32,849 bases of DNA from NCBI GenBank assembly GCA_948470025.1, contig CAOKNG010000012.1, positions 1 through 32,849 on the forward strand, given 5' to 3'. Made by a program: the position numbers and the translations under genes. This stretch comes from an uncultured Clostridium sp. GTDB taxonomy: Bacteria > Bacillota > Clostridia > TANB77 > CAG-508. The notes beneath the pieces are model-generated. The model did no database searches, was not told where the DNA came from, and was given only the letters and a program-made list of their open reading frames with translations. This document shows, in pieces, positions 8,186-17,119 of the stretch. The first letter of the stretch is position 1; every line of letters begins with the position of its first letter.

Positions 8186-10229
8186 TTATCGTAACACATT
8201 TTTTACTTTTGGCAATATATAGTGACTTCCTCTTCTATCTTTTACATCTTCTACCATGGTAATCATTAATAATGGATTATTTTCATCTTCTAAGAAACAG
8301 TCAAACCAACCTATTTCCGTTCCTGTTTCATCATCTTTGGAATCTTTTATTTCTGCCGTTCCTGTTTTTCCTCCTAGCATTTTTCCTTTCATTTGTGCTT
8401 CATGTGCGGTTCCGTTTGGGTCTTCTACTACTTGAATTAAGTCTTCTTTAATCGTTTTGGCTGCTTCTTTTGAAAATACTTCTTGTTTTAGATATTCGAC
8501 TTGTTTATTTTCTTCTTTTATTAAATATGGTTTTATCATATTTCCTTCATTTAAGAATGCGGAATAGATGGATGCCATATGGATTGGATTTACTAATACT
8601 TTTGCTTGTCCATAACCAGTATTGGCAAGTTGTCCTTCTGAGGTTATTTTATCTTCATCTCCATAGGTGGATTTTGTAACATTTTGTCCTAAATCTAAGT
8701 TCTCTGTGAATCCAATTTTCTTTAATTGTTCTTCCATTTTCTTTGTCCCTACTCTTAGGGCAACTTTTGCAAAATAGATGTTGTCTGAATTGATTAGTGC
8801 ATTTTGTAAATTTACTTCGTCTCCATATTCTTTTAAGGTTGTAACGAAAAAGTCTCCCCAACTTTCATCTTTTTGCCAGCTTCTTCCACTTCTACCAAAG
8901 TTTTCGTTTGGGTCTAAATCTCCTGTTGTCATAGCAATTGCTGCAATAACTGGTTTCATAGAGGAACCTGGTGCCCAAGTTTGTTTGTAGCGGTTAAATA
9001 GAGGTTGTGTATTATCATTTACTAGTTTGTTCCATTTATCTGTGGTCATTTTTAAGGTAAAGTCATTTGAGTTAAAGGTCGGTGTGCTAACAAGTGCTAA
9101 TAATTCTCCTGTTTTATAGTTCATGATAACACAACAACTTTTATCGGTTTTAAATTGCTCATATAGTTTTTGTTGAAGTTCCGCATCAATGGTTAGGGTA
9201 ATATCATCCCCGTTTTTTACTTCGGATTTGGCAAGGTTTTGTTTGGTGTTTCCTTCTGAATCTGTGATGATAATTTGGCAACCATTTTGGGGGCGTAGTC
9301 TGTCTTCATAGTCTTTTTCTAATCCCGTTTTTCCGAATGACACTATTGGCGGTATACCCTTTTGATACTAGCTGCTCTAGTTCCTCTTCTCCAATGGTTT
9401 GAATATATCCTAATAGGTGTGAAGTCGCTTCTGCGTAGGGGTATATTCTTGACTTGCTATCTGCAATTTTAATTCCTTTTACTTGTAGTAAACGGTCTTT
9501 CATGTTTTGACTTGTTTTTTCGATGGTTTTGATTGGAACAAAAGTGTCATCTCTTACCCAACTGGCACTTAAAGCTTGGTTAATATAGTTTTCGGTGACT
9601 TCTAAAATGCTTGCAATGGTTTTAATATCTTGTTCTTTTGTATCTGGATTCATTTTTCCTGGTACTAACCCAACTGAGGAAGATGTTCCTTCTCCTGCAA
9701 GTAAATTTCCATTTCGATCATAAATATTGCCTCTAACGCCTTCTGTCATATTTACTTTTACTTTATCGTTGGTAGCAAGTTTTGGAAAAATGTCTTTTGT
9801 GGTCCATACAACCTTATAGGCATTATCTTCTTCTACTAGTGTCATGGTATTATCAAATTCAATTTTCCCTGCCAAGGTATCTAGGGTAGAATGATAATTA
9901 ATAATTGCTCTTCCTTGGTCTAGCTTTACTTCTCCTACCTCTAATGTAATATTGCTTAAACCAATTCCTTCATAGATATTTTGATTTTTCAAAATAAAAT
10001 CTTCTCTTGAGGTACTCCCTTGTTTATTTTTGGTAATCATATCATACATGGCATCATAGTTTTTTTCTTGCAGTTTTGCAAAATATTCCTGAAATACGAT
10101 TTCCCCTGGTGAGTCTTTTTTTCTTGTAAATAGGAAGATTCCACCAATAAGGATTACTAACAAAATAAAAACATTTCTGATTAAAATTACTTTATTGATT
10201 CTTCTTTTCTTTTTTCTATTGTTATTCAT
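8186..10229 (-). CDS. class B penicillin-binding protein, transpeptidase with MecA_N-type domain (needs one +1 shift)
   Basis: Cross-links peptidoglycan outside the membrane. Start ATG 10229 is followed by a basic N-terminus and one membrane segment (residues about 14-34, VILIRNVFILLVILIGGIFL). Residues 45-150 resemble the NTF2-like MecA N-terminal domain, then comes the dimerisation domain (RGNIYDRNGNLLAGEG). Codon 299 is CGG (9335-9333); the zero frame ends nine codons later. Skipping the C gives SVIGKTGLEKDYEDRLRPQNG, the usual IGKxGLE link into the transpeptidase domain. Motifs in the composite: SSMK (Ser422, Lys425), SDN (481-483) and KTG (621-623). Total 680 aa, normal for MecA/PBP2-type proteins. 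The MecA-type layout alone does not show beta-lactam resistance. Unshifted translation would give a membrane-bound protein without the catalytic domain. Confidence 0.92.
9333..9335 (-). other. +1 frameshift site: ATT-C-GGA (PBP)
   Basis: Codon 299 from ATG 10229 is CGG. Skipping the C at 9335 gives Val-Ile-Gly-Lys-Thr-Gly-Leu-Glu, a conserved motif of class B PBPs. Confidence 0.88.
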
Positions 10230-10306
10230 CTTTGTCCTCCTTTTTTCTTATTCTACTATTTTCTTTTTTATTTTACAAGATTCTTAAATCGATTTTTTTC
10301 GTTTTA

Positions 10307-10335
10307 TTGACATTCTCCGTTTTTTATTTTATGAT
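10307..10335 (+). promoter_or_regulatory. promoter of the phosphoribosyltransferase gene
   Basis: TTGACA (10307-10312), 17-base spacer, TATGAT (10330-10335), followed by AAGGAGG at 10351 and ATG at 10366. Close to consensus. Confidence 0.75.
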
Positions 10336-10365
10336 TATGTAAGATTTGCAAAGGAGGTCATAAAT

Positions 10366-11221
10366 ATGAATGATTTAAAATCTCATTTATTTGAAACAAA
10401 TGCAGTAAAGGTATGTCATGGGGATAAGCCTTTTTGGTTAACTTCTCGGTAAAATTAGTGCTTATTTTATTAATACCCATTTTGTTTATGGTAGTGAAAA
10501 AGAGGCTGCTGATTTATTAGGTTTTATCGATAATACCATGGCAGATGCCATACACTTTCCAAAACAGTTATTAGAAAAAGTAAAAAAACAATATGATACG
10601 AATTCGATTTATCATAATGTGATTGATGAAATGATTGCTTTTATTAAAAATACAATTTCAGTAGATGATATTGATTATATTTCTGGTGGAGAAAGAAGGG
10701 ATTGGTTCTTTTCCATTTTACTTTCTTATTTATTAGGAAAGCCACATATTATGATTTATAAGAATTTATCTACTTATGTAAGTGATAGTAAATTTGAAGA
10801 AACCAAAGAAATCACTTCAATTGCTGGAAAAAGAGTGCTTCATGTGACAGATTTAATTACGGTTGCTTCTAGTTTTATTCGTGCATGGATTCCTGCCATT
10901 CAAAATTTGGGTGGAGAGTTAATTTGGTCTTTATCTGTTGTAGACCGTATGCAAGGTGGAAAAGAGCGTTTAGAAGATTTAGGGATTAAATCCTATAGCT
11001 TAGTTTCTATTGATGAAGCATTATTCCAATCTGCTTATGAAAAAGGAATTTTGGATGATACTCAAATGGCTCTTGTCCGTGAGTTTTTAAAAGATCCAGA
11101 TGGTAGTATGGAAAAGTTTATAAAAGAACATCCAGATTTTATTGAAAATGCTTTACATGCCGACCCTAAAACAGCTGGACGTGCTAAACTTTGTTTGGAT
11201 AGCCATTTTTATGGATTATAG
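10366..11221 (+). CDS. orotate phosphoribosyltransferase-like protein (needs one +1 shift)
   Basis: Likely transfers orotate or another base to PRPP; the N-terminal KPFWLTSGKISAYFINTHF closely resembles the clostridial orotate phosphoribosyltransferase start (TSGK..PYF). A second conserved region is YISGGERRDWFFS, and the PRPP-binding loop region reads VLHVTDLITVASSF, where the usual paired acidic residues are partly changed. Start ATG 10366 follows AAGGAGG. Codon 28 is CGG (10447-10449) with zero-frame TAA directly after it; skipping the C gives TSGKIS and an open frame to 11221, 284 aa in all. If it is the PyrE of this organism, pyrimidine synthesis would depend on CGG shifting at four enzymes. 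It is separate from the pyr operon with its own promoter and terminator. An unrelated PRTase role is possible. Confidence 0.75.
10447..10449 (+). other. +1 frameshift site: TCT-C-GGT (phosphoribosyltransferase), followed by TAA
   Basis: Codon 28 from ATG 10366 is CGG and the next zero-frame codon is TAA. Skipping the C at 10447 gives Leu-Thr-Ser-Gly-Lys-Ile, the conserved TSGK motif of orotate phosphoribosyltransferases. Confidence 0.88.
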
Positions 11222-11250
11222 GATTAATGTAACTTTTTAGTAATCTCTTT

Positions 11251-11287
11251 GTAGAGGACGTGCAACGCACACCTCTACATTTTTTCT
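11251..11287 (+). terminator. palindromic terminator after the phosphoribosyltransferase (repeat copy B)
   Basis: GTAGAGG, then GTGC-AAC-GCAC, then CCTCTAC and a T-run. It serves as a terminator and has the same outer GTAGRGG/CCYCTAC ends as the other short palindromes in this window. Confidence 0.75.
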
Positions 11288-11308
11288 ATACAAGAAAATA
11301 ATGACACC

Positions 11309-12445
11309 TTATTTTCTTCCCAACACAATCTTCACTGGTGTTACAATGCCTCTTCGCCACACTTGTAAAGTAACTTCTTCTTCTGGCTTTTTGGTATAGA
11401 TATAACTTCGTAGGTCAGTCATTTTGTTTAGGGGCTTTCCATCAATTCTTAAAATGATGTCATTTGGCATAATTCCTACATTGCTTGCCGCTCCGTTTGG
11501 GACTACGTCGACAACGTAAATACCATCTTCTATTTGGATACTATTATCTAAATAAGGAATCACTTCTTTATCATAAGCATAAATGCCTAAACTTGCCTCT
11601 TCAAATTCTCCTGTTTGTAAATAACTTTGTAAGATTGGTTTAATGATGTTAATTGGGCTTGCAAATCCGATTCCTTCTGCGGAAGTAATTTTAACGGAAT
11701 TTATTCCAACTACTTCCCCATCTGCATTGATGAGTGGTCCTCCACTGTTTCCGGGATTAATGGTCGCATCGGTTTGAATTAAATCTTCTAAATAAGAGCT
11801 TTTTTCTTCCTCTTCTATTTTGATGGTTCGATTGGTTGCACTTATAATGCCACTTGTGACGGTTCTTTGAAATTCAAACCCAATGGGGTTTCCAATGGCA
11901 TATACTTTTTCTCCTATTTTGACTTGGTCAGAATCTCCCAAAGTGATATATGGCAAACCTCTTACATTGATTTTGATAATGGATAAGTCCAAATCTGAAT
12001 CAGACCATAGGACATTGGCGGTATAATTTTTTCCATTTTCTAGTGTAACATAGCAAGTGCTAAATTTCCCACCAGATACATGCTCATTGGTTAGAATGTA
12101 TCCATCTTCTGATACAATCATTCCGGTTCCTAGCCCTAATTTTGTACTACCATCTTGCAAAAAAACAGAGCCTCCATTATCTTTTAATTTCGAAATTCCT
12201 ACTACACAACTAGATACACTTTCTAACATTTCCGAAATGGTTCGGTTTTCTTCTTTGACATCTGCTACAATTTGTGTGGTTCTTCCCACAGCATAGTCTG
12301 ACTCTATGCTTGGTTTTGCAATATCTATATTTATGTACCAATTGAATAGGTAAAATCCTGTTATTGTTAGAAAAAATAGGATACTCATGGTAACCACAAC
12401 AATTCTGGTATTGTCTTTTACTTTGGATTTTCTTTGTTTCTTCAT
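11309..12445 (-). CDS. htrA: HtrA/DegP-type serine protease with PDZ domain
   Basis: Membrane-anchored quality-control protease acting outside the membrane. 378 aa. Residues 15-37 are a membrane segment. The trypsin-like domain carries the triad His122 (LTNEHVSGG), Asp153 (SDLDLSIIK) and Ser234 (NPGNSGGPL). A PDZ domain follows from about residue 285 (LGIYAYDKEV ... VVPNGAASNVGIMPNDIILRIDG). Start ATG 12445 is chosen for the basic anchor start. The gene is complete and contains no in-frame CGG. It is convergent with the phosphoribosyltransferase gene and divergent from the NRPS gene. Confidence 0.93.
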   Translation of the reverse strand: MKKQRKSKVKDNTRIVVVTMSILFFLTITGFYLFNWYINIDIAKPSIESDYAVGRTTQIVADVKEENRTISEMLESVSSCVVGISKLKDNGGSVFLQDGSTKLGLGTGMIVSEDGYILTNEHVSGGKFSTCYVTLENGKNYTANVLWSDSDLDLSIIKINVRGLPYITLGDSDQVKIGEKVYAIGNPIGFEFQRTVTSGIISATNRTIKIEEEEKSSYLEDLIQTDATINPGNSGGPLINADGEVVGINSVKITSAEGIGFASPINIIKPILQSYLQTGEFEEASLGIYAYDKEVIPYLDNSIQIEDGIYVVDVVPNGAASNVGIMPNDIILRIDGKPLNKMTDLRSYIYTKKPEEEVTLQVWRRGIVTPVKIVLGRK

Positions 12446-12481
12446 TTTCGATTCGCCACCTCTTTTATGCTTTTTATTTTA

Positions 12482-12503
12482 GGATTGCATGTTATGCAAC
12501 CCC
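12482..12503. repeat. short palindrome (copy C)
   Basis: TTGCAT-GTT-ATGCAA followed by CCCC. The arm is the same as in the copy at 18936-18965 (GGTTGCAT/ATGCAACC), 6.5 kb away on the other side of the NRPS-kinase pair. Confidence 0.65.
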
Positions 12504-12569
12504 TTGGCATTTTTTTGGTTAATTATATTTTTCCCAGTTTTTGTTTTTTTAATCAATTTTCTCTGAATA

Positions 12570-12591
12570 GACGAGCAATGCTCGCCCCTAC
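12570..12591. repeat. short palindrome with CCCCTAC end (copy D)
   Basis: CGAGCA-A-TGCTCG followed by CCCCTAC and a T-run. Same layout as copies at 4196 and 21181 but different arms. Confidence 0.7.
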
Positions 12592-12775
12592 ATTTTTTCG
12601 ACGCTTTTCGACTTTATTCCGTATATACCGACTAAATATTACATATATGTTACAATTATATATACTTTTGGTGACATTTGCCAAAAAGTGTTTCTTTTTT
12701 AGAATTTTAATTATATAATTTAACATATTATAGAGGATTTTGTCCTTTATGGGATGTAGAATGTAGGGTGATATT

Positions 12776-15700
12776 ATGAAAGAAAAATTATACGATTTAA
12801 CAGCTCCTCAAAAATCAATTTTAGTAACAGAACAATATTTTAAAGGTTCGTCAATTAATCATATTTGTGGAACTGCTTTTTTGTATGAAAAAATTAATTT
12901 TGAGGTATTAAAGCAAGCTCTTAATTTGCTTGTAAAATATAACGATAGTCTTCGTATTCGAATGGTGTTAGAAGAAAACGAAATGAAACAAACCGTAAGC
13001 GAATACGTTCCTTTTGATATTGAAACCATTGAGGTTTCCTCGAAAGAAGATGTTTCTACTATTGAAACCAATCTTATGAACGAACCTTTTGATATGTATT
13101 CTAACTTATTTGCTTGCAAAATGTTTCGCATGCCAGATGGTTTTGGTGGATTTACGGTTAATATTCACCATTTGGTGTCGGATTCTTGGACTCTTGGTTT
13201 GGTAGCAAAAGAAGTGGTTCGTATTTACTCTTCTTTGATGCATCATGAGGAAGTAGATACTAGTAGTATTTCTTCTTATGTGGATTATATTGCTTCAGAG
13301 CAAGAATATCGAAATAGTGATAAATTTAAAAAGGATAAGGCTTACTGGGATTCTATTTTTGAGGAAATTCCAGAATCTGCTTCTATTCCTAGTAGTAAGG
13401 AAGATGCGGATAGCTTTTCTTGCAAGGCAAATCGCCTTTTGTTTAACATTCCGAAAACAGAAATGGATCAAATTAATGCCTATTGTAAAGAAGCTCATAT
13501 TTCGGCTTTTAATTTCTTTATGGGATTATATGCTATTTACACAAGCCGTGTTTCTGGGTTAGAAGATTTTGTTATGGGAACCCCTATTTTAAACCGTACA
13601 AACTTTAAAGAAAAGCATACAATGGGTATGTTTATTAATGTTGTTCCTTTGCGTATGAATCTTACGGAAAATCAAACTTTTCGCACTTTTGCTAATAAAA
13701 TTGCAAAAAGTTCTTTTGAGATGATGCGTCATCAAAAGTATTCCTACCAATATATTTTAGAAGACTTACGTAAAAAAGATGCAAGTTTACCAAATTTGTA
13801 TCATATTTTAATGTCTTATCAAATTACAAGAGCAAGTGAGGAAAGTGGTGTACCTTATGATACGAGGTGGGCTTTTAATGGGAATGTAAATGATGATTTA
13901 GGCATTCACTTGTATGATTTGAATGATACAGGTTGTATTGATATTGCTTATGATTATCGAACCGATAAGTATGAGGAAAGTGAAATTTGTGCCATTCATG
14001 AACGTATTTTGCATATGATTCATCAAGTGCTTGAAAGGGAAAATGTTGAAATTCATGATATTGAAATTGTAACTTCAAAAGAAAAGTATGAGATTTTGTA
14101 TAATTTTAATCAACATTCCATGCATATTCCAAATAATACAACTCTTAATACAATGTTTTATAACATTGTAAAAGAACATGCTAACGACATTGCTGTTATA
14201 TATAATAACTGTCATATTACTTATCAACAGTTAGATGAACTTTCAAATGACCTTGCCCTTACATTATTAAAAAATGGTGTAAAACCTCAAGATGTTGTAG
14301 GGGTTTACATGAATCGCTCAATAGAATTAGTAATTAGTATTTGGGCTATATTAAAAACTAATGCTATTTACATGCCTATATATACAAAATATCCAATAGA
14401 TCGTTTAAATTACATGATTGAAAATAGCAATTGTTCTTGCGTAATATCTACTTCTTCTATGAATAATCGTATTAATTTAGATATTACCAAGATTATATTA
14501 GACGATTTTTCATCTTTAACTTACAAAAAAGAATTACCTACATTTCCTAACGTTACTAAAGATAGTTTAGCATATATTATATATACTTCTGGTTCAACTG
14601 GGAAACCTAAAGGAGTTCAAATAACACATAAAAATTTAGTTAATTTTATATATGCCTTTAATGATTCGTATGTCAATATTGATAACTCGGATTCCTTCCT
14701 TGCATCTACAAATATTTCTTTTGATGTAAGTATTTTTGAGTTATTTTTATCGATACTAAATGGATCAAAGTTAGTGCTATATGACGAGGAATGTATTACA
14801 GATATTATACATTATACAACTTACATTATTAATAACAATATAACAATGTTATATATCCCCCCAAATATATTAAATGACGTTTACTCTATATTAAAAGATT
14901 CTTCTTATCCTAAAATAAACAAATTGCTAGTTGGTGTTGAAGGGATAAAAAAAAGTACTCTTAATAAATTTTATAATTTAAACCCTAATATGGTTATTGT
15001 AAACGGTTATGGTCCAACTGAAACTACAATTTGTGCTACCTCTTTAGTATATAAAAAAGACTTAGGTAATGATGATTATGTTTCTATCGGCACACCTTTA
15101 TTAAATAATAATGTTTATATTTTAAGTAAGTATAATACTACTCAACCTGTCGGTATATTAGGCGAACTATGTATCTCTGGTCTTGGCGTTGGAAAAGGAT
15201 ATATCAATAATTTGCTTGAAAATAGTTCGCACTTTATTGATAATATCTTTGATAATGATTCCAAACACCTTTATAAAACAGGAGACTTAGCTAAATGGAA
15301 TTCAGATGGAACAATCACTTTTGTTGGAAGAAAAGATACACAAATAAAACTACATGGATATAGAATCGAATTATCAGAAATTAATAATATTGTTGAACAA
15401 AATCCTTATATTGTAAAATCTGTAGTAACTCTAAAAGAGATAAATTCTAAAAAATGTATTATTTGTTATTTCACTTCTAATGAAAAAGTTGACACTAATA
15501 ACTTAGATTTATATTTAAAAGGAAAATTGCCTTACTATATGATACCTAGCTATTATGTCCAAATAGATAATTTTCCTCTTACTATTAATGGAAAAATTGA
15601 TATCAAAAAATTATCTTTGCCGAAAGAACCAGAAGAAACTGAATATATTGCACCATCAACAGAAATTGAAAAAATACTTTGTTCTATTTGGTGTAAATTA

Positions 15701-17107
15701 TTTAATAAAGAAAAAATAAGTATTAAAGATAATTTTTTTCACTTAGGTGGCGATTCTCTTACTGCTATAAAATTTCAAATGGAAGCATTGAAATATAATA
15801 TTAATGTCAGCTATAGTGATATTTTCTATGCTCCTACAATACAGTTACTCTCTAGTAAAAAAACAAATTATGATTTGTATAATCATAATTATATTAATTA
15901 CGATTATACTGCCATTAATCAATTAATTAGTATTAACAAGCCGTCTAATATAAAAACTTCTAACTCATTAAATTGTTTTTCAAGTAATATTTTATTGCTT
16001 GGTGCAACTGGTTTTTTAGGAGCTCATATACTTGATTGTTTCCTTTCTTCTAGTACAGGTATAGCATATTGTTTAGTTAGGAGTAAAGATTCTCTTGATG
16101 AGGAAGAACGATTAAGAAAGATACTTAATTTTTATTTTTCTGAAAAGTATAATTCTTACTTAGGTAATCGAATTAGAATTGTACACGGTGATATCACATT
16201 AGATAATTTTGGATTATCTAATGAGGATTATAGTAGACTTGGAAACTCTGTAGAAGCCGTAATTAATAGTGCTGCATTAGTCAAACATTATGGGAATTTT
16301 AAATTGTTTGACAATGTAAATGTCCGTGGAACAAAACGTATTATTGATTTTTGTAAGAAATTTCATAAAAAACTTTATCACATATCTACGATAAGTGTTT
16401 CTGGAGTTGCTAATCTAGCAAATGAAAAAAATACTTTTGATAGAAAAATATTTAATGAAACTAATTTTTATATTGGTCAAAATCTTAATAATGCATATAT
16501 CTTTACTAAATTTGAAGGAGAAAAATCTATTTTTGAGGAAATGTCTAATGGTCTTTCTGCTTGTGTTTTAAGAGTCGGAAACATCGCAAATCGATTTTCT
16601 GATGCCAAGTTTCAAGTAAACACGACTGATAATGCTTATATTAATCGTATTAAAGCACTATTTAAATTAGGAGTCATACCAAATGAATTTTTAGAACATT
16701 CTATTGAATTTACTCCTGTTGATTCATGTGCAAGAGCAATTGTTAAAATCGTTTTTGATAATTCTAAATTTAATATATTGCATTTGTTTAACACAAATTT
16801 AATTAGTTTTCCTAATCTTATTGATATTTTTAATAATTTAGGATATTCATTAAAAGGTGTTTCTAAACATGAATTTTCTAATAAAGTAAATAAATTTTTG
16901 CAAGACGATAAATTAAAGGATTCTATTTCTGGAATTATACCAGATTTAGATAATCATAAAAACCTAAATTTAATTTCTGATGTTTTACCTGATGGTAACT
17001 TTACTACACAATACTTAAAAACATTAGATTTTGAATGGCCAATTATTGATGCTAATTATATAGTTAAATACATTGGTTACTTTAAAAATATAGGATATTT
17101 AGAATAG
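12776..17107 (+). CDS. one-module nonribosomal peptide synthetase, C-A-T-R
   Basis: 1443 aa. Condensation domain about 1-430 with HHLVSD (His131, His132, Asp136); adenylation domain about 450-930 with YTSGSTGKPKG (603-613), NGYGPTETT, YKTGDL and GRKDTQIKLHGYR; carrier protein with GGDSLT (phosphopantetheine Ser994); reductase domain with LLGATGFLG (NAD(P) site from 1076) and Tyr1241/Lys1245. The reductase would release the product as an aldehyde or alcohol. A leading C domain in a one-module enzyme suggests it joins an acyl or aminoacyl donor to one amino acid. The specificity residues I read by eye are D-V-F-Y-L-G-G-I-C-K, a mostly hydrophobic pocket I cannot assign. The DNA changes from about 38% GC in the C domain to about 20% in the A-T-R part. 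The histidine kinase starts 12 bases after the stop. No PPTase gene is nearby. Confidence 0.93.
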   Translation: MKEKLYDLTAPQKSILVTEQYFKGSSINHICGTAFLYEKINFEVLKQALNLLVKYNDSLRIRMVLEENEMKQTVSEYVPFDIETIEVSSKEDVSTIETNLMNEPFDMYSNLFACKMFRMPDGFGGFTVNIHHLVSDSWTLGLVAKEVVRIYSSLMHHEEVDTSSISSYVDYIASEQEYRNSDKFKKDKAYWDSIFEEIPESASIPSSKEDADSFSCKANRLLFNIPKTEMDQINAYCKEAHISAFNFFMGLYAIYTSRVSGLEDFVMGTPILNRTNFKEKHTMGMFINVVPLRMNLTENQTFRTFANKIAKSSFEMMRHQKYSYQYILEDLRKKDASLPNLYHILMSYQITRASEESGVPYDTRWAFNGNVNDDLGIHLYDLNDTGCIDIAYDYRTDKYEESEICAIHERILHMIHQVLERENVEIHDIEIVTSKEKYEILYNFNQHSMHIPNNTTLNTMFYNIVKEHANDIAVIYNNCHITYQQLDELSNDLALTLLKNGVKPQDVVGVYMNRSIELVISIWAILKTNAIYMPIYTKYPIDRLNYMIENSNCSCVISTSSMNNRINLDITKIILDDFSSLTYKKELPTFPNVTKDSLAYIIYTSGSTGKPKGVQITHKNLVNFIYAFNDSYVNIDNSDSFLASTNISFDVSIFELFLSILNGSKLVLYDEECITDIIHYTTYIINNNITMLYIPPNILNDVYSILKDSSYPKINKLLVGVEGIKKSTLNKFYNLNPNMVIVNGYGPTETTICATSLVYKKDLGNDDYVSIGTPLLNNNVYILSKYNTTQPVGILGELCISGLGVGKGYINNLLENSSHFIDNIFDNDSKHLYKTGDLAKWNSDGTITFVGRKDTQIKLHGYRIELSEINNIVEQNPYIVKSVVTLKEINSKKCIICYFTSNEKVDTNNLDLYLKGKLPYYMIPSYYVQIDNFPLTINGKIDIKKLSLPKEPEETEYIAPSTEIEKILCSIWCKLFNKEKISIKDNFFHLGGDSLTAIKFQMEALKYNINVSYSDIFYAPTIQLLSSKKTNYDLYNHNYINYDYTAINQLISINKPSNIKTSNSLNCFSSNILLLGATGFLGAHILDCFLSSSTGIAYCLVRSKDSLDEEERLRKILNFYFSEKYNSYLGNRIRIVHGDITLDNFGLSNEDYSRLGNSVEAVINSAALVKHYGNFKLFDNVNVRGTKRIIDFCKKFHKKLYHISTISVSGVANLANEKNTFDRKIFNETNFYIGQNLNNAYIFTKFEGEKSIFEEMSNGLSACVLRVGNIANRFSDAKFQVNTTDNAYINRIKALFKLGVIPNEFLEHSIEFTPVDSCARAIVKIVFDNSKFNILHLFNTNLISFPNLIDIFNNLGYSLKGVSKHEFSNKVNKFLQDDKLKDSISGIIPDLDNHKNLNLISDVLPDGNFTTQYLKTLDFEWPIIDANYIVKYIGYFKNIGYLE

Positions 17108-17119
17108 GAGATTTAAATT

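Larger units (their letters stand above)
12446..12775. other. divergent intergenic region between htrA and the NRPS
   Basis: Contains two short palindromes (12482-12503 and 12570-12591), AT-rich sequence and a TATAAT at 12714-12719 that could be the -10 box for the NRPS gene (its -35 box is poor). An AGGGTG ribosome binding site precedes ATG 12776. No gene is supported. Confidence 0.5.

Noticed and set aside
2190..10449. Simple pseudogene decay as the explanation of the split genes
   Set aside because: All lesions are the same base in the same phase before a conserved Gly, and the genes are otherwise intact with good start signals. Artefact in sequencing or assembly is not rejected and is listed as the main rival.
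2190..10449. prfB-like programmed shift with an internal Shine-Dalgarno and slippery codon
   Set aside because: No shared AGGAGG-like element or common P-site codon precedes the sites; only CGG plus A or T is shared.
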